Positions 7,908-17,317 of a DNA stretch of 64,000 bases are shown here, piece after piece (position 1 is the stretch's first letter; each line of letters opens with the position of its first letter). Position numbers and translations under genes: made by a program. Under the pieces are notes generated by a model. That model was not told the DNA's origin and did not search any database. It saw only the letters and a list, made by a program, of their open reading frames with translations. Location: the NCBI GenBank assembly GCA_035547755.1, contig DASZUG010000021.1:1-64000 (forward strand). Direction: 5' to 3'. Origin of the DNA: Mesorhizobium_L sp035547755. GTDB lineage: Bacteria; Pseudomonadota; Alphaproteobacteria; Rhizobiales; Rhizobiaceae.

Positions 7908-8612
7908 TCAGGCTCCGACCGCCACGTCGAGCGCCAGCGTCGCAAGTTCGACCAGCGAAGACTGCCGGTCGATGGGTTCCATTTTCCCGCCGGTCAGAAG
8001 GTCGTCGGAAACAGCGCACAAGGTGAGTGCACGCGCGCCGAAACGGGCGGCGAGCGTGTAGAGCGCCGCCGTCTCCATGTCGATCGCGAGGATGCCATGT
8101 CCCGTCAGCGGGTCGTAGGCATTCTCTGGGAGGTAGAACGTGTCCGTCGAGACGATGCCGCCGGCGTGCCAGGAAAGACCAGCAGCGTCGGCTCGATTGG
8201 CGGCATCGCGCAGCAATCCGAAATCGGCCGAAGGCGCGAAGCGGAAAGCGCCGAATGTTTCCCTGTCCATGGCGCTATCGGTACTGGCGGCTTCCGCCAG
8301 CACGATATCCCTTAGCTTGACCTTGCTATGGATGCCGCCGCACGTTCCGACCCGCAAGAACACCTTCGCGCCGTAGATGTTGATGAGTTCGTGCACGTAG
8401 ATCGAAAGCGAGGGCTGGCCCATGCCGGTTGCCTGCACGCTGACGCGCTTTCCCTTGTAGCGGCCGGTGAAGCCAAGGCAGTTGCGGATCCCGTTCACCT
8501 GCCTCGGCTCTTCGAAGAAGGTCTCGGCGATCCATTTCGCCCGCAGCGGATCGCCCGGCAGGAGAACGGCTTCGGCATAGTCGCCGATTTTCGCCTCATT
8601 GTGCGGCGTCAT
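7908..8612 (-). CDS. deoD: Purine-nucleoside phosphorylase, DeoD type
   Basis: A 234-residue hexameric-type (NP-I family) phosphorylase that splits purine (deoxy)nucleosides with phosphate into base and (deoxy)ribose-1-phosphate for salvage. Seen: the phosphate-site VLLPGDPLRAKWIAE near residue 15, RVGTCGGI near 87, the ribose-binding Glu in AIDMETAALY near 180, and the base-site SDDLLTGG near 205, where the E. coli enzyme reads SDH. The length agrees with the family (about 235-240). It is transcribed away from dps and converges with the GMC gene. No other deo genes are adjacent. Confidence 0.92.
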   Translation of the reverse strand: MTPHNEAKIGDYAEAVLLPGDPLRAKWIAETFFEEPRQVNGIRNCLGFTGRYKGKRVSVQATGMGQPSLSIYVHELINIYGAKVFLRVGTCGGIHSKVKLRDIVLAEAASTDSAMDRETFGAFRFAPSADFGLLRDAANRADAAGLSWHAGGIVSTDTFYLPENAYDPLTGHGILAIDMETAALYTLAARFGARALTLCAVSDDLLTGGKMEPIDRQSSLVELATLALDVAVGA

Positions 8613-8764
8613 GCAATCACCTCTTCGAAAAGTTTCCCTGCCAGGTGCATAACAGTCGTTGATTGCCCTTCCCTTGCGCCATCGTCAAGATTGGACCGAC
8701 AAGTGCGGCTTGACCTTGCCAGATGACCGCAGGAACATAAATGGCGTCACGTGAAGTGCCGGTC

Positions 8765-8797
8765 GGAACGAGGAACGCTCCTTATGTTGCGGCCGTA
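8765..8797 (+). promoter_or_regulatory. Possible EcfG-type general stress promoter for dps
   Basis: Two overlapping matches to GGAAC-N16/17-CGTT: GGAAC 8765-8769 followed after 16 nt by GTT (8786-8788), and GGAAC 8772-8776 followed after 17 nt by CGTA (8794-8797). Neither is perfect. Dps genes are common members of the alphaproteobacterial general stress regulon. Confidence 0.35.
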
Positions 8798-8844
8798 TGA
8801 CTGGTGAACAGCCGAAATCGATCTACCCGTGAAGGAGGGTCCAA

Positions 8845-9360
8845 ATGAGCACCGAAGACGCCAAGAAGCACCGCAAGGCACCGCTCGACACGCCGAGCAA
8901 TCTTGGCTCCAATGCCTCGAGAGATATCGCGGCGGCGCTCACGGCGCTTCTCGCCGATGTTTTTGCTCTTTACGTCAAGACCAAGAATTTCCACTGGCAT
9001 ATGTCGGGCCCACACTTCCGCGACTACCATCTTCTCCTCGACGAGCAATCAGCCCAGATTTTCGCGATGACGGATGACATCGCGGAACGGGCTCGCAAGG
9101 TCGGCGGCACGACGCTCCGCTCGATCGGCCAGATCGCCAAGCTGAAGCATATCGAAGACAATGACGCGGATTTCGTCACGCCTGAAGATATGTTGGCGGA
9201 ACTGAAGGAAGACAATCTCATGCTTACCCAGCGCATGCGGGAGACCCATGACGTCTGTGACGAGCACGGCGATGTCGCCACGGCGAGCCTTCTTGAGAAC
9301 TGGATCGACGAAGCGGAACGCCGCACCTGGTTCCTGTTCGAATCGACGAGGAAGATTTAA
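8845..9360 (+). CDS. dps: Dps family DNA-binding ferritin-like protein
   Basis: A 171-residue Dps protein. Members form 12-subunit cages that oxidise and store iron with peroxide and protect DNA in starvation and oxidative stress. The four-helix ferritin-like core starts after a Lys-rich tail of about 20 residues. The ferroxidase residues lie in NFHWHMSGPHFRDYHLLLDEQ near residues 50-70, with further helices through IAERARKVGG and ENWIDEAERRTWFLFES at the end. The ribosome site GAAGGAGG precedes the ATG. It is divergent from deoD, and the shared 230-bp gap holds the possible stress promoter. Confidence 0.93.
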   Translation: MSTEDAKKHRKAPLDTPSNLGSNASRDIAAALTALLADVFALYVKTKNFHWHMSGPHFRDYHLLLDEQSAQIFAMTDDIAERARKVGGTTLRSIGQIAKLKHIEDNDADFVTPEDMLAELKEDNLMLTQRMRETHDVCDEHGDVATASLLENWIDEAERRTWFLFESTRKI

Positions 9361-9412
9361 CCCGCAGGCGCCGGCTTGCCGGAAGCGATCATCATCCTGC
9401 GAATGGGCGTGC

Positions 9413-10180
9413 TCACAAGGTCGCGCCCATTCCGCCGTCGATATAAAGCGTCTGCCCGTTGACGAAGGAAGACGCATCCGAAGCGAGGAAAACGGCGGCG
9501 CCGACCAGTTCCTTGACGTCACCCTAGCGACCGGCCGGCGTCCGCCTTTCGATCCAGGCGGAGAATTCCGCATCCTCCACCAGAGCCTGGTTCAATTCAG
9601 TCTTGAAATAACCGGGCGCGATGGCGTTGATCTGCAGGCCGTAGCCGGCCCAATCCGTGCACATGCCCTTGGTGAGGTTGCGCACGGCGCCCTTGGTCGC
9701 CGTATAGGGCGCGATCGACCGGCGCGCGAATTCGCTCTGCACCGAGGCGATATTGATGATCTTGCCGCGACGGCGGGGGATCATGCGGCGCGCCACGGCA
9801 CGGCCGACGAAGAAGACGCTCGATATGTTGGTTTCCAGCAACTGGCGCCATTTATCGTCGGGAAAATCCTCGAGCGGAGCCCGGAACTGCATTCCGGCAT
9901 TATTGACGAGAATATCGATCGCGCCGATGTCCGTCTCGATGCGGGCGACGGCCTCTTCCACAGCGGCGCTGTCGGTCACGTCGAACGGAGCCACATGGGC
10001 GTCATACCCGCTCGAACGGAAGCTTGCCGCCGTCTTCCCGACCTTTTCCGCATCCCTGCCGTTGACGACGATGCGCGCGCCGTTTTCGGCCAGCCCCTTC
10101 GCGAGCGCGTGGCCTATGCCGCGGCTTGATCCGGTAACAAGGGCAAAACGCCCACTGAGATCGAAGAGGTTGTTGCTCAT
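9413..10180 (-). pseudogene. SDR dehydrogenase (gluconate 5-dehydrogenase-like) interrupted by an in-frame amber codon
   Basis: A classical short-chain dehydrogenase reading frame, 255 sense-or-stop codons long. It has the NAD(P) motif TGSSRGIG near residue 17, NNAG near 95, the catalytic Ser in IASVQSEF and the catalytic Tyr/Lys in YTATKGAV near 160. At 9524-9526 a TAG stands after RTPAGR, exactly where the family has Trp (TGG). After it the same frame continues with GDVKELVGAAVFLASDAS, NGQTLYIDGG and a normal TGA at 9413-9415. One G-to-A change explains this. The ORF as translated is 218 residues and lacks the C-terminal substrate and oligomer region. It starts 2 bp after dppF, so it ends the peptide ABC operon. 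Sequencing error or readthrough are alternatives. Confidence 0.85.
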
Positions 10181-10182
10181 AT

Positions 10183-11250
10183 TTATTTCGGGACTGATCC
10201 TGCCACCGCCGCCTCATCGCATGCATCAAGCGCATGGCAGGCCGCAAGCGATGCGGCGTGGGGATCGAGCGGCGGCCGGATCTTGTCGCAAGGGTCGAAG
10301 CGGAGCGGGCAGCGCGGATGGAAATGGCAGCCGGGCGGCGGATTGACCGGATTGGGGATTTCGCCCGCGATGGGAATGCGTTCCTTGCCCGTCATGTCGA
10401 TGTCCGGCACCGAATCGAGCAGCATGCGCGTATAGGGGTGCTGCGGATCGGCGAACAGCGCCTGGCCGGGCGCCTCCTCGACCAGCCGCCCGAGATAGAG
10501 CACGCCGACGCGGGTCGCGACATGGCGGACCACCGCCAGGTTATGGCTGATGAACAGATAGGTCAGGCCGAGTTGGTCCTGCAGGTCGCGCAGGAGATTG
10601 AGCACCTGCGCCTGGACCGAGACGTCGAGCGCCGATGTCGGCTCGTCGCAGACGATGAATTCCGGATTGGAAGCCAACGCCCGCGCGATCGCGATGCGCT
10701 GGCGCTGGCCACCGGAAAACTCGTGCGGGAATTTTCCGGCATCACGCGGATCGAGCCCGACAAGCGAAAGAAGCTCTCCAACGCGGTTCTCCCTCTCCCG
10801 CCGGTCCGCAATCAGGTCAAAAGCCTTGATCGGTTCGGCGACGATCGAGCCGACGCGCCAGCGCGGGTTAAGGCTGGCATAAGGATCCTGAAAGATCATC
10901 TGGATCCGCCGCCTGAGCCGCCGCTGGGTGGCAGCGCTCCGTTCGGCCCAGATATCGACGCCGCCGATCCTGACGCTGCCCCTCGTCGGCGGCAGCAGCC
11001 CCACGACCATCTTGGCGATCGTGGATTTGCCGGAACCGGATTCGCCGACAAGCGCATAGGTTTCACCGCGCTGGATCGAGAGATCGACGCCATCCACCGC
11101 CGTCAGCGTGATCTTGCCTTCCCCTTCCAGCACCCTGTTCAGCCAGCGCTTGGAGAGGTCGAACACCCGCGAAAGCCCCTCGATTTGAACGAGCGGAGGC
11201 TCGGCTTCCGCGGCGGGTTCGGGGCGAGCGAGTGTGGACAGGCTGCTCAT
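10183..11250 (-). CDS. dppF: Peptide ABC transporter ATP-binding protein, DppF/OppF type
   Basis: A 355-residue ATPase subunit. It has Walker A GESGSGKST near residue 70, signature FSGGQRQRIAIARAL, Walker B FIVCDEPTSALD and the switch SHNLAVVRHVA. The C-terminal oligopeptide/dipeptide extension carries GCHFHPRCPLRFDPC, a Cys cluster typical of this subfamily. It pairs with DppD to power uptake through DppBC. It is the fifth gene of the operon, and its ATG overlaps the dppD stop (ATGA). The actual ligand (dipeptide, oligopeptide, nickel or another compound) cannot be fixed from this subunit. Confidence 0.9.
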   Translation of the reverse strand: MSSLSTLARPEPAAEAEPPLVQIEGLSRVFDLSKRWLNRVLEGEGKITLTAVDGVDLSIQRGETYALVGESGSGKSTIAKMVVGLLPPTRGSVRIGGVDIWAERSAATQRRLRRRIQMIFQDPYASLNPRWRVGSIVAEPIKAFDLIADRRERENRVGELLSLVGLDPRDAGKFPHEFSGGQRQRIAIARALASNPEFIVCDEPTSALDVSVQAQVLNLLRDLQDQLGLTYLFISHNLAVVRHVATRVGVLYLGRLVEEAPGQALFADPQHPYTRMLLDSVPDIDMTGKERIPIAGEIPNPVNPPPGCHFHPRCPLRFDPCDKIRPPLDPHAASLAACHALDACDEAAVAGSVPK

Positions 11251-12293
11251 GCTGGACCTCCCGAGCCGACGAGCGGTATTAGACCCGCTTCGGCCGCCCG
11301 TCCGGCGTTTTCGACGGGCGCCTGGTGTTCCTGGTCATGCAGGAAGCAGGAAGCGGCGCTCGTATCTGTCTGATAGACGGGTGGCCGCTCCTTGAGGCAG
11401 CGCTCGAATGTGTAGGAACAGCGGGGATTGAAGGCGCAGCCTTTCGGGATGGCGTCGAGCCGCGGCATCGCGCCTGGTATCTGCGCAAGGCGTGCGTCGG
11501 GGTCGTCCGCGAGCGACGGGATCGCCGCCATCAGCCCGGCCGTATAGGGATGACGTGGCCGCTTGACCACCTCCGCGACCGCGCCGATCTCGGCCAATCG
11601 TCCGGCATAGAGAACGCAGACCCGGTCAGCCGTCTCCGCGATCACGCCCATGTCGTGCGTTATCAGCATGACCGCGGTGCCGCGTTCCTTGCACAAGCGC
11701 CTGATGAGCGCGATGATCTGCGCTTGCACCGACACGTCCAGGGCTGTCGTCGGCTCGTCGGCGATGACGAGTTCCGGATCGGCCGCGAGCGCGAGCGCTA
11801 TCACCACGCGCTGCCGCATGCCGCCGGAAAATTGATGCGGATAAGAGGAAAGCCGCGTGCTTGCCGCCGGAATGCCGACCTCGACCAGAAGCTGCTCCGC
11901 CTTGTCGCGCGCCGCAACGGCTGACATGTGCTCATGTGTAAGGATCGTTTCGGTCAGTTGATCGCCGATGCGGTAGAGCGGATTGAGGCTCGTCAGCGGG
12001 TCCTGGAAGATCATGCCGATGCGCTTGCCCCGTATCCTGCGCATCTGTCCTGCCGCAAGATTGTCGATCCGTTCGCCGGAAAGCAGGATTTCTCCATCGG
12101 CGACGCGGCTTGGCGGCTCCAGCAGGCCTATGATCGCGGAGCCGGTGATCGACTTGCCGGCGCCGGATTCGCCGACCACACCCAGCACCTCGCCCGGCTC
12201 GATGTCGAAGGAGACGTCGTCGATCGCCGTCAGCACGCCGCGGCGTGTCGGGATTTCGACCCTCAGATTCTTGACGGAAAGCGTTGCGGTCAT
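11247..12293 (-). CDS. dppD: Peptide ABC transporter ATP-binding protein, DppD/OppD type
   Basis: A 348-residue ATPase partner of DppF. It has Walker A GESGAGKSI near residue 43, signature FSGGMRQRVVIALAL, Walker B LVIADEPTTALD, THDMGVIAETA and the C-terminal CAFNPRCSYTFERC cluster. The start ATG at 12291-12293 (MTATLSV) overlaps the dppC stop by 4 bp. The longer open frame to 12395 lies inside dppC and is rejected. Tight overlaps through B-C-D-F indicate translational coupling of the whole transporter. Confidence 0.9.
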   Translation of the reverse strand: MTATLSVKNLRVEIPTRRGVLTAIDDVSFDIEPGEVLGVVGESGAGKSITGSAIIGLLEPPSRVADGEILLSGERIDNLAAGQMRRIRGKRIGMIFQDPLTSLNPLYRIGDQLTETILTHEHMSAVAARDKAEQLLVEVGIPAASTRLSSYPHQFSGGMRQRVVIALALAADPELVIADEPTTALDVSVQAQIIALIRRLCKERGTAVMLITHDMGVIAETADRVCVLYAGRLAEIGAVAEVVKRPRHPYTAGLMAAIPSLADDPDARLAQIPGAMPRLDAIPKGCAFNPRCSYTFERCLKERPPVYQTDTSAASCFLHDQEHQAPVENAGRAAEAGLIPLVGSGGPA

Positions 12294-13252
12294 CGGAGCT
12301 TCGGATTGAGGGCGTCGCGCAGCCAGTCGCCAAGCAGATTGACGGCAAGCGCCAGGATGGCGAGCGTGATTCCGGGGAAGATCGTGATCCACCATTCGCC
12401 CGAAAAAAGATAGTCGTTGCCGATGCGGATCAGCGTGCCGAGAGAAGGTTGCGTCGGCGGCACGCCGACACCAAGAAAGGAAAGCGTCGCCTCGGTGATG
12501 ATCGCGAGTGCGAGATTGATCGTCGCGATGACGAGGATCGGCCCCGTTACATTGGGCAGGACATGGCGGAACATGATCGCGCCTGGCCGCAGCCCGATCA
12601 GCCGCGCCGCGAGCACATATTCCTTGTTCGCCTCCACCAGCACCGAGCCGCGCACCGTGCGGGCATATTGCACCCAGAAACTGAGTCCGATCGAGAGGAC
12701 CAGCACCCAGAAGACGATGTCTTCATAGGCCTGCGCTCCGGCGATCGCCCGCGCCACGCCATCGATCAGAAGGGCGGTCAGGATCGCAGGGAAGGTAAGC
12801 TGCACATCCGCTATGCGCATGATCAGCGCATCGGTGAACCCGCCGACATAGCCGGCGATAAGACCGAGCGTCACGCCGATCACCAAAGCGAGGATGACGC
12901 TGGCAAAGCCGACAGACAGGGAGATACGCATGCCGTAGAGGATCGTGGAAAGCACATCCCGGCCCTGATCGTCGGTGCCGAGCAGATAGGTCCAACTGCC
13001 CTGGTCGTGATTCCACGCAGGCGGCAGCAGGCTGTCGGTAATAGAGATCGACGCCGGGTCGAAGGGATTATGCGGCGCGATCCACGGCGCCAGGGCGGCC
13101 GAAAGCAGGAGCAGAACGGTGACGACAGCCGAGATGATCGTCACCGGCGAGCGACGGAAGGAATAGAAGAGGTCGCTGCCGAAAAACCGCGTCGCCGCCG
13201 ATCGCCGCTCCGGAGCGGAAGTTGCTCCCACCTCGCCCGCGATCTCGCTCAT
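12290..13252 (-). CDS. dppC: Peptide ABC transporter permease, DppC/OppC type
   Basis: A 320-residue inner-membrane permease. It has an N-terminal OppC_N segment with the first transmembrane helix (VTIISAVVTVLLLLSAALAP near residue 45), then the BPD_transp_1 core of about five more helices. The DDQGRDVLSTILYGMRISL phrase and the EAA loop (EYVLAARLIGLRPGAIMFRHVLPN) that docks on the ATPases are clear. The start at 13250-13252 (MSEIAGE) overlaps the dppB stop by 4 bp. The upstream open frame to 13420 is antisense-like noise within dppB. Confidence 0.92.
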   Translation of the reverse strand: MSEIAGEVGATSAPERRSAATRFFGSDLFYSFRRSPVTIISAVVTVLLLLSAALAPWIAPHNPFDPASISITDSLLPPAWNHDQGSWTYLLGTDDQGRDVLSTILYGMRISLSVGFASVILALVIGVTLGLIAGYVGGFTDALIMRIADVQLTFPAILTALLIDGVARAIAGAQAYEDIVFWVLVLSIGLSFWVQYARTVRGSVLVEANKEYVLAARLIGLRPGAIMFRHVLPNVTGPILVIATINLALAIITEATLSFLGVGVPPTQPSLGTLIRIGNDYLFSGEWWITIFPGITLAILALAVNLLGDWLRDALNPKLR

Positions 13253-14229
13253 GCCTTGGCTCCTCCGATGCGGATGCGCGGATCGACCGCGACATAGAGG
13301 ATGTCGACGATGAAATTGATGAGGGTGAAGACGAAGGCGATAAGAAGCAGGTAGGCCGCCATGATCGGGATATCGACCTGCTGCACCGCCTGCAGGAAGA
13401 GCAGCCCCATGCCGGGCCATTGGAACACCGTCTCCGTGATGATCGAGAAGGCGATGATCGAGCCGAGTTGCAGGCCGGTGATGGTGATGACGGGGACGAG
13501 CGTGTTCTTCAGAGCATGGCCGAAATTGATCGCCCGCCGCGTCAGTCCGCGGGCGCGCGCGAATTTGATGTAATCGGTCCTGAGCACTTCCAGCATCTCA
13601 CCGCGGACGAGCCGCATGATCAGCGTCATCTGGAAAAGGCCGAGCGTGATCGCCGGCAGGATCAGCGATTCCAGTCCGGATTTTGTCAAGAGCCCGGTCG
13701 TCCAATAACCCCAGACAGCGACGGTGTTTCCCCTGCCGAAGGACGGCAGCCAGCCCAGACCCACCGAAAAGATGAAGATCAGCAGGATGCCGATCAGGAA
13801 GGTCGGCAGCGAAATCCCGATGAGGCTTGTCGCAAGGAAGAATCTCGACAGCCAATTGTCGGGATAAAGACCGGTATAGACCCCCATCGGCATGCCGACG
13901 ATCAGAGCGAAAATGGCGGAGACCAGCGATAGTTCGAGCGTCGCCGGCATCCTCTGCGCGATGAGTTGGGAAACAGGCTGCTTGAACTGATAGGAAATGC
14001 CGAAATCGAAACGCGCCGCCTTATAGACGAAGCGGGTGAACTGAACAGTGACCGGATCGTCGAGCCCGAGTTCCTTGCGCAGTTCGGCACGCTGCGCCGG
14101 CGTCGTGTCGACCCCCACCATCTGGTTGATCGGATCGCCAACGAAGCGGAACATGACGAAGGATATCAGCGCCACGACAAGCATGACACCGATAGCCTGG
14201 AAGAGACGCCGGATGGCGAATGCCAGCAT
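13249..14229 (-). CDS. dppB: Peptide ABC transporter permease, DppB/OppB type
   Basis: A 326-residue inner-membrane permease forming the channel with DppC. The N-terminal helix (IRRLFQAIGVMLVVALISFVMF) is followed by a periplasmic stretch with GDPINQMVG and LGLDDPVTVQFTRF, typical of DppB/OppB. Later come helices and the EAA loop DYIKFARARGLTRRAINFGHALKN. It lies 68 bp downstream of the binding-protein gene and directly upstream of dppC, giving the classical order A-B-C-D-F. Confidence 0.92.
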   Translation of the reverse strand: MLAFAIRRLFQAIGVMLVVALISFVMFRFVGDPINQMVGVDTTPAQRAELRKELGLDDPVTVQFTRFVYKAARFDFGISYQFKQPVSQLIAQRMPATLELSLVSAIFALIVGMPMGVYTGLYPDNWLSRFFLATSLIGISLPTFLIGILLIFIFSVGLGWLPSFGRGNTVAVWGYWTTGLLTKSGLESLILPAITLGLFQMTLIMRLVRGEMLEVLRTDYIKFARARGLTRRAINFGHALKNTLVPVITITGLQLGSIIAFSIITETVFQWPGMGLLFLQAVQQVDIPIMAAYLLLIAFVFTLINFIVDILYVAVDPRIRIGGAKA

Positions 14230-14297
14230 AGGCTAGATAACCTGAATCTGCCGAAACCGGATCATGCCGACCCGGTTTCGGGTTTCACAAGGACCGA

Positions 14298-15947
14298 TCA
14301 GTTGAGATTGGCCCAGTAGAACAGGACCTGGTCATCCGGGCGCTGGAAAATATCCAGGTTCTTCCGCTTGCCCCAAACCAGATATTGCTGGTGGAGCGGG
14401 ATATGCGACACGTCGTCCGTCAGGATCTCATAAGCCTGATGGATTTCCTGGTCACGCTTGGCCTTGTCGGTCTCGACGAGGATCTTGTCGGCAAGCGCAT
14501 CGACCTTCTTGTTGCAATAGCCGCCGAGATTGAACGGACCGCCGTTCCCCTTCGCATCGCGGCAGGTCGCAAGCGACGTGATGACATTCCACGAATCGAA
14601 GGAACTCGGCGTCCATCCAAGCATGTAGAAGTCGGTGTTGTAGCCGCCCGGCGCCAGCACCTTGGCGAAATATTTCGCCTTCGGAACCGCGTTCAGGTTC
14701 ACCTTCACGCCGACTTTCGCCAACATCGAGACGACTGCCTCGCAAATCTTGGCGTCGTTGACGTAACGATCGTTGGGACAGTCCATGCCGACGGTGAAGC
14801 CCTTGGGATACCCCGCTTCCGCCAGAAGTTTTTTCGATTCGGCGGGATCATAGGGCAACCGCTTGAAATCCTTCGAACCATCGTAAAGTTCCGGCGCAAT
14901 GAGCAGTGCCACGGGCTTGGCAAGACCGCGCATGATCCGCTTGTCGATGGCGTCCATGTTGATCGCCTGATAGAAGGCCTTGCGCACCTTCACGTCCTTG
15001 AAGGGGTTCTTGCCCTTGATGTTGGAGGTCGGCAATTCATCCCGTATCTGGTTGAAACCGAGATGAATGACACGCAGTTCCGGCCCTGACAGAACTTCCG
15101 TGTTGGGATCGGCATTGACGCGCGCAACATCCTGCACCGGCACCGGCTCGATCAGGTCGACCTGGCCCGACAGGAGTGCGGCCACGCGAGTGCTGTCGGA
15201 AGAAATCGGCGTGAAATCGACCTCATCGATATTGCTGTCGATTTTTCCCCAATAGCTGGGATTGCGCTTGAACACCGTCTTCACGCCGGGTTCATGGCTG
15301 ACGATCATGAAGGGTCCGGTGCCGTTCGCCATATGGGCGCCCGGCCCGGGATTGGTGTCCTTGGCCGAGATCGGCTTGCTCAGCCCGTTCTTTTCGGCCC
15401 AGCTCTTGTCCATGATGTACCAGGTGTCGAGCTGGGAGGTGAGGATCGGGTTGGGCGTTTTCAGCGTGACCTCGACCGTGTAGTCATCCTTTTTCGTCCA
15501 TACCGAATCGGAAGGGATGCTGCTTCTCATATCCGAGCCCGTCATCTCGACGCGCTTGGCGGAGAAGATGACGTCATCCGCCGTGAACGGATCGCCGTTC
15601 TGGAATTTCACGTTCTTGCGCAGGTGAAAGACCCAATGGAGCGGATCGACCTGCTCCCAACTCGTCGCCAGGCCCGGAATAATCTTCAGCTGCTTGTCAC
15701 GCTTGGTCAGGCCTTCATAGACATTCCCGAGCATACCGAGCGTGAAGGTCTCATCGAGCGAATAAGGATCAAGCGCGTTGAGCGTTCCCTGGAAGGCAAA
15801 GCGGAGCGTCTTGGCCTGGACCAGGCTTGTCGATGCGGCCAATGTGACGCCAGTGGTCAATGCAACGCCGGCTGTAAGCGACAGGGCGCAAAGCGCGCCG
15901 ACAAGCGCCTTCGGTAATCTCTCCCATGATTTCTTTTCTGTAGTCAT
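14298..15947 (-). CDS. dppA: Peptide ABC transporter periplasmic substrate-binding protein (SBP family 5)
   Basis: A 549-residue periplasmic receptor. The signal peptide is visible (Lys-rich start, then LVGALCALSLTAGVALTTGVTLAA). The mature family-5 fold follows, with LDPYSLDETFTLGMLGNVYEGLTK, PGLATSWEQVDPLHWVFHLRKNVKFQNGDPFTADDVIFS and a late LGWTPSSFDSWNVI. These proteins bind di/oligopeptides, but the family also takes opines, nickel, glycosides and other ligands, so the ligand is open. The start ATG at 15945-15947 follows GGGGAAA, and a promoter sits about 105-130 bp upstream. Confidence 0.9.
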   Translation of the reverse strand: MTTEKKSWERLPKALVGALCALSLTAGVALTTGVTLAASTSLVQAKTLRFAFQGTLNALDPYSLDETFTLGMLGNVYEGLTKRDKQLKIIPGLATSWEQVDPLHWVFHLRKNVKFQNGDPFTADDVIFSAKRVEMTGSDMRSSIPSDSVWTKKDDYTVEVTLKTPNPILTSQLDTWYIMDKSWAEKNGLSKPISAKDTNPGPGAHMANGTGPFMIVSHEPGVKTVFKRNPSYWGKIDSNIDEVDFTPISSDSTRVAALLSGQVDLIEPVPVQDVARVNADPNTEVLSGPELRVIHLGFNQIRDELPTSNIKGKNPFKDVKVRKAFYQAINMDAIDKRIMRGLAKPVALLIAPELYDGSKDFKRLPYDPAESKKLLAEAGYPKGFTVGMDCPNDRYVNDAKICEAVVSMLAKVGVKVNLNAVPKAKYFAKVLAPGGYNTDFYMLGWTPSSFDSWNVITSLATCRDAKGNGGPFNLGGYCNKKVDALADKILVETDKAKRDQEIHQAYEILTDDVSHIPLHQQYLVWGKRKNLDIFQRPDDQVLFYWANLN

Positions 15948-16050
15948 GCGCTGTTTCCCCTTTTTGTTACGCCTTCGCCGAGCCCAGCGCACAGCTTCGC
16001 AGCGCCGTCAGCGAAATGGCGCCGCCCGAAGGCTGATCGCACGGCGCCGG

Positions 16051-16078
16051 ATCGTAGTCGCAGCATTGGTATTGTCAA
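16051..16078 (-). promoter_or_regulatory. Sigma-70 promoter for the dpp operon
   Basis: Read on the minus strand: TTGACA (16073-16078), 16 bp, TACGAT (16051-16056). It lies in the divergent gap between dppA and the topoisomerase gene and predicts a leader of roughly 95 nt. Confidence 0.55.
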
Positions 16079-16180
16079 CGCCGCTTGGAAGGCAAAATGC
16101 CGACCCTATTTCCAGCTGGTCGGCAGATGGGAACTTTCAGCTCTACACCCGCTTATGCGTGTCCCGAACGGATATTTCCC

Positions 16181-17245
16181 ATGTTGAAGAGCAAAGGCGA
16201 TCCTTCCATCCCTCCCGTCGCGGCGGAACGCGCCTCCCTCACCTATGTCTCCGACGATATGCCGGGCATAAGGCGCCATCGCCGCGGCCGCGGCTTCTTC
16301 TATATCCTGCCAAACGGCGAAAGGCTCACTGATCCGAACGAGATCAGGCGGATCAACAGCCTCGCCATTCCGCCCGCCTATACGGATGTCTGGATTTCGC
16401 CCGATCCGGACGGTCATCTTCAGGCGACCGGGCGCGACGACCGCGGCCGCAAGCAATATCGCTATCACCCCCGCTGGAACGCGATCCGCGACGAGGCAAA
16501 ATTCGACAGGCTGGCCGATTTCGCCGGGGCGCTGCCGGCGTTGCGTGAACAGATGGAGACGGATTTGCGCAAGCATGGCCTGCCCAAGGAGCGGGTCGTC
16601 GCAGCCGTGATCTGGCTGCTCGAAAATACGATGATCCGCGTCGGCAACCACACCTATGCGCGCGACAACAAGAGTTTCGGCCTCACCACGCTGAGGAACA
16701 GGCATGTCGCCGTCGAAGGCTCGAGGCTGCGCTTTCATTTCAAGGGCAAATCCGGCAAGGAGTGGAACCTGCAGCTCGTCGATCGCCGTATCGTACGCAT
16801 CGTGCGGTCCATTCAGGAACTGCCGGGACAGCACCTTTTCCAATATCTGGATGATGGCGGAGAGCGTCGGCAAATACGATCCGACGACATCAACGCTTAT
16901 ATCCAGGACACTATGGGGCCGGATTTCAGTTCCAAGAGCATCCGGACATGGAGCGGCACCCTGGCCGGACTATCCATCCTTGCCGGCACGGAATTGCCCG
17001 AAGGCAAGGCTGCCACGCAACGCGTCCTGAACAAGGCGATCGATCGTGTGGCGGCGCTGCTGGGCAACACGCGCGCGGTCTGCCGGCAGTGCTATATCCA
17101 CCCTCATGTGATCGAATCCTGGCTTGCAGGCACATTGCCGGATGAACTCGCAACGGCAAGGCATGCCTTCCGCAAGATCAAGCCCGGTCTCGATGAGGCC
17201 GAGATGGTCGCGCTCAAATGGCTCGAGGAACAAAGGACAGACTGA
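16181..17245 (+). CDS. DNA topoisomerase IB (poxvirus-like)
   Basis: A 354-residue type IB topoisomerase, which relaxes supercoils by transient 3-prime phosphotyrosyl cleavage. The N-terminal domain (RRHRRGRGFFYILPNG, LAIPPAYTDVWISPDPDGHLQATG) precedes the catalytic domain with ENTMIRVGNHTYARDNKSFGLTTLR, FKGKSGKEW and the nucleophile Tyr305 in CRQCYIHP. The length and order match the bacterial enzymes common in soil proteobacteria. The start ATG 16181 (MLKSKGD) is preferred; the frame is open to 16085 but that part is non-conserved. It is an accessory relaxing activity beside gyrase and TopA. Confidence 0.93.
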   Translation: MLKSKGDPSIPPVAAERASLTYVSDDMPGIRRHRRGRGFFYILPNGERLTDPNEIRRINSLAIPPAYTDVWISPDPDGHLQATGRDDRGRKQYRYHPRWNAIRDEAKFDRLADFAGALPALREQMETDLRKHGLPKERVVAAVIWLLENTMIRVGNHTYARDNKSFGLTTLRNRHVAVEGSRLRFHFKGKSGKEWNLQLVDRRIVRIVRSIQELPGQHLFQYLDDGGERRQIRSDDINAYIQDTMGPDFSSKSIRTWSGTLAGLSILAGTELPEGKAATQRVLNKAIDRVAALLGNTRAVCRQCYIHPHVIESWLAGTLPDELATARHAFRKIKPGLDEAEMVALKWLEEQRTD

Positions 17246-17317
17246 GCATCGGAGATCGTCACCACATCTTCTCCCCGCCTGGTTGTCGCGGCAGGCGGAT
17301 CGGGTTATGTGCGGCCG

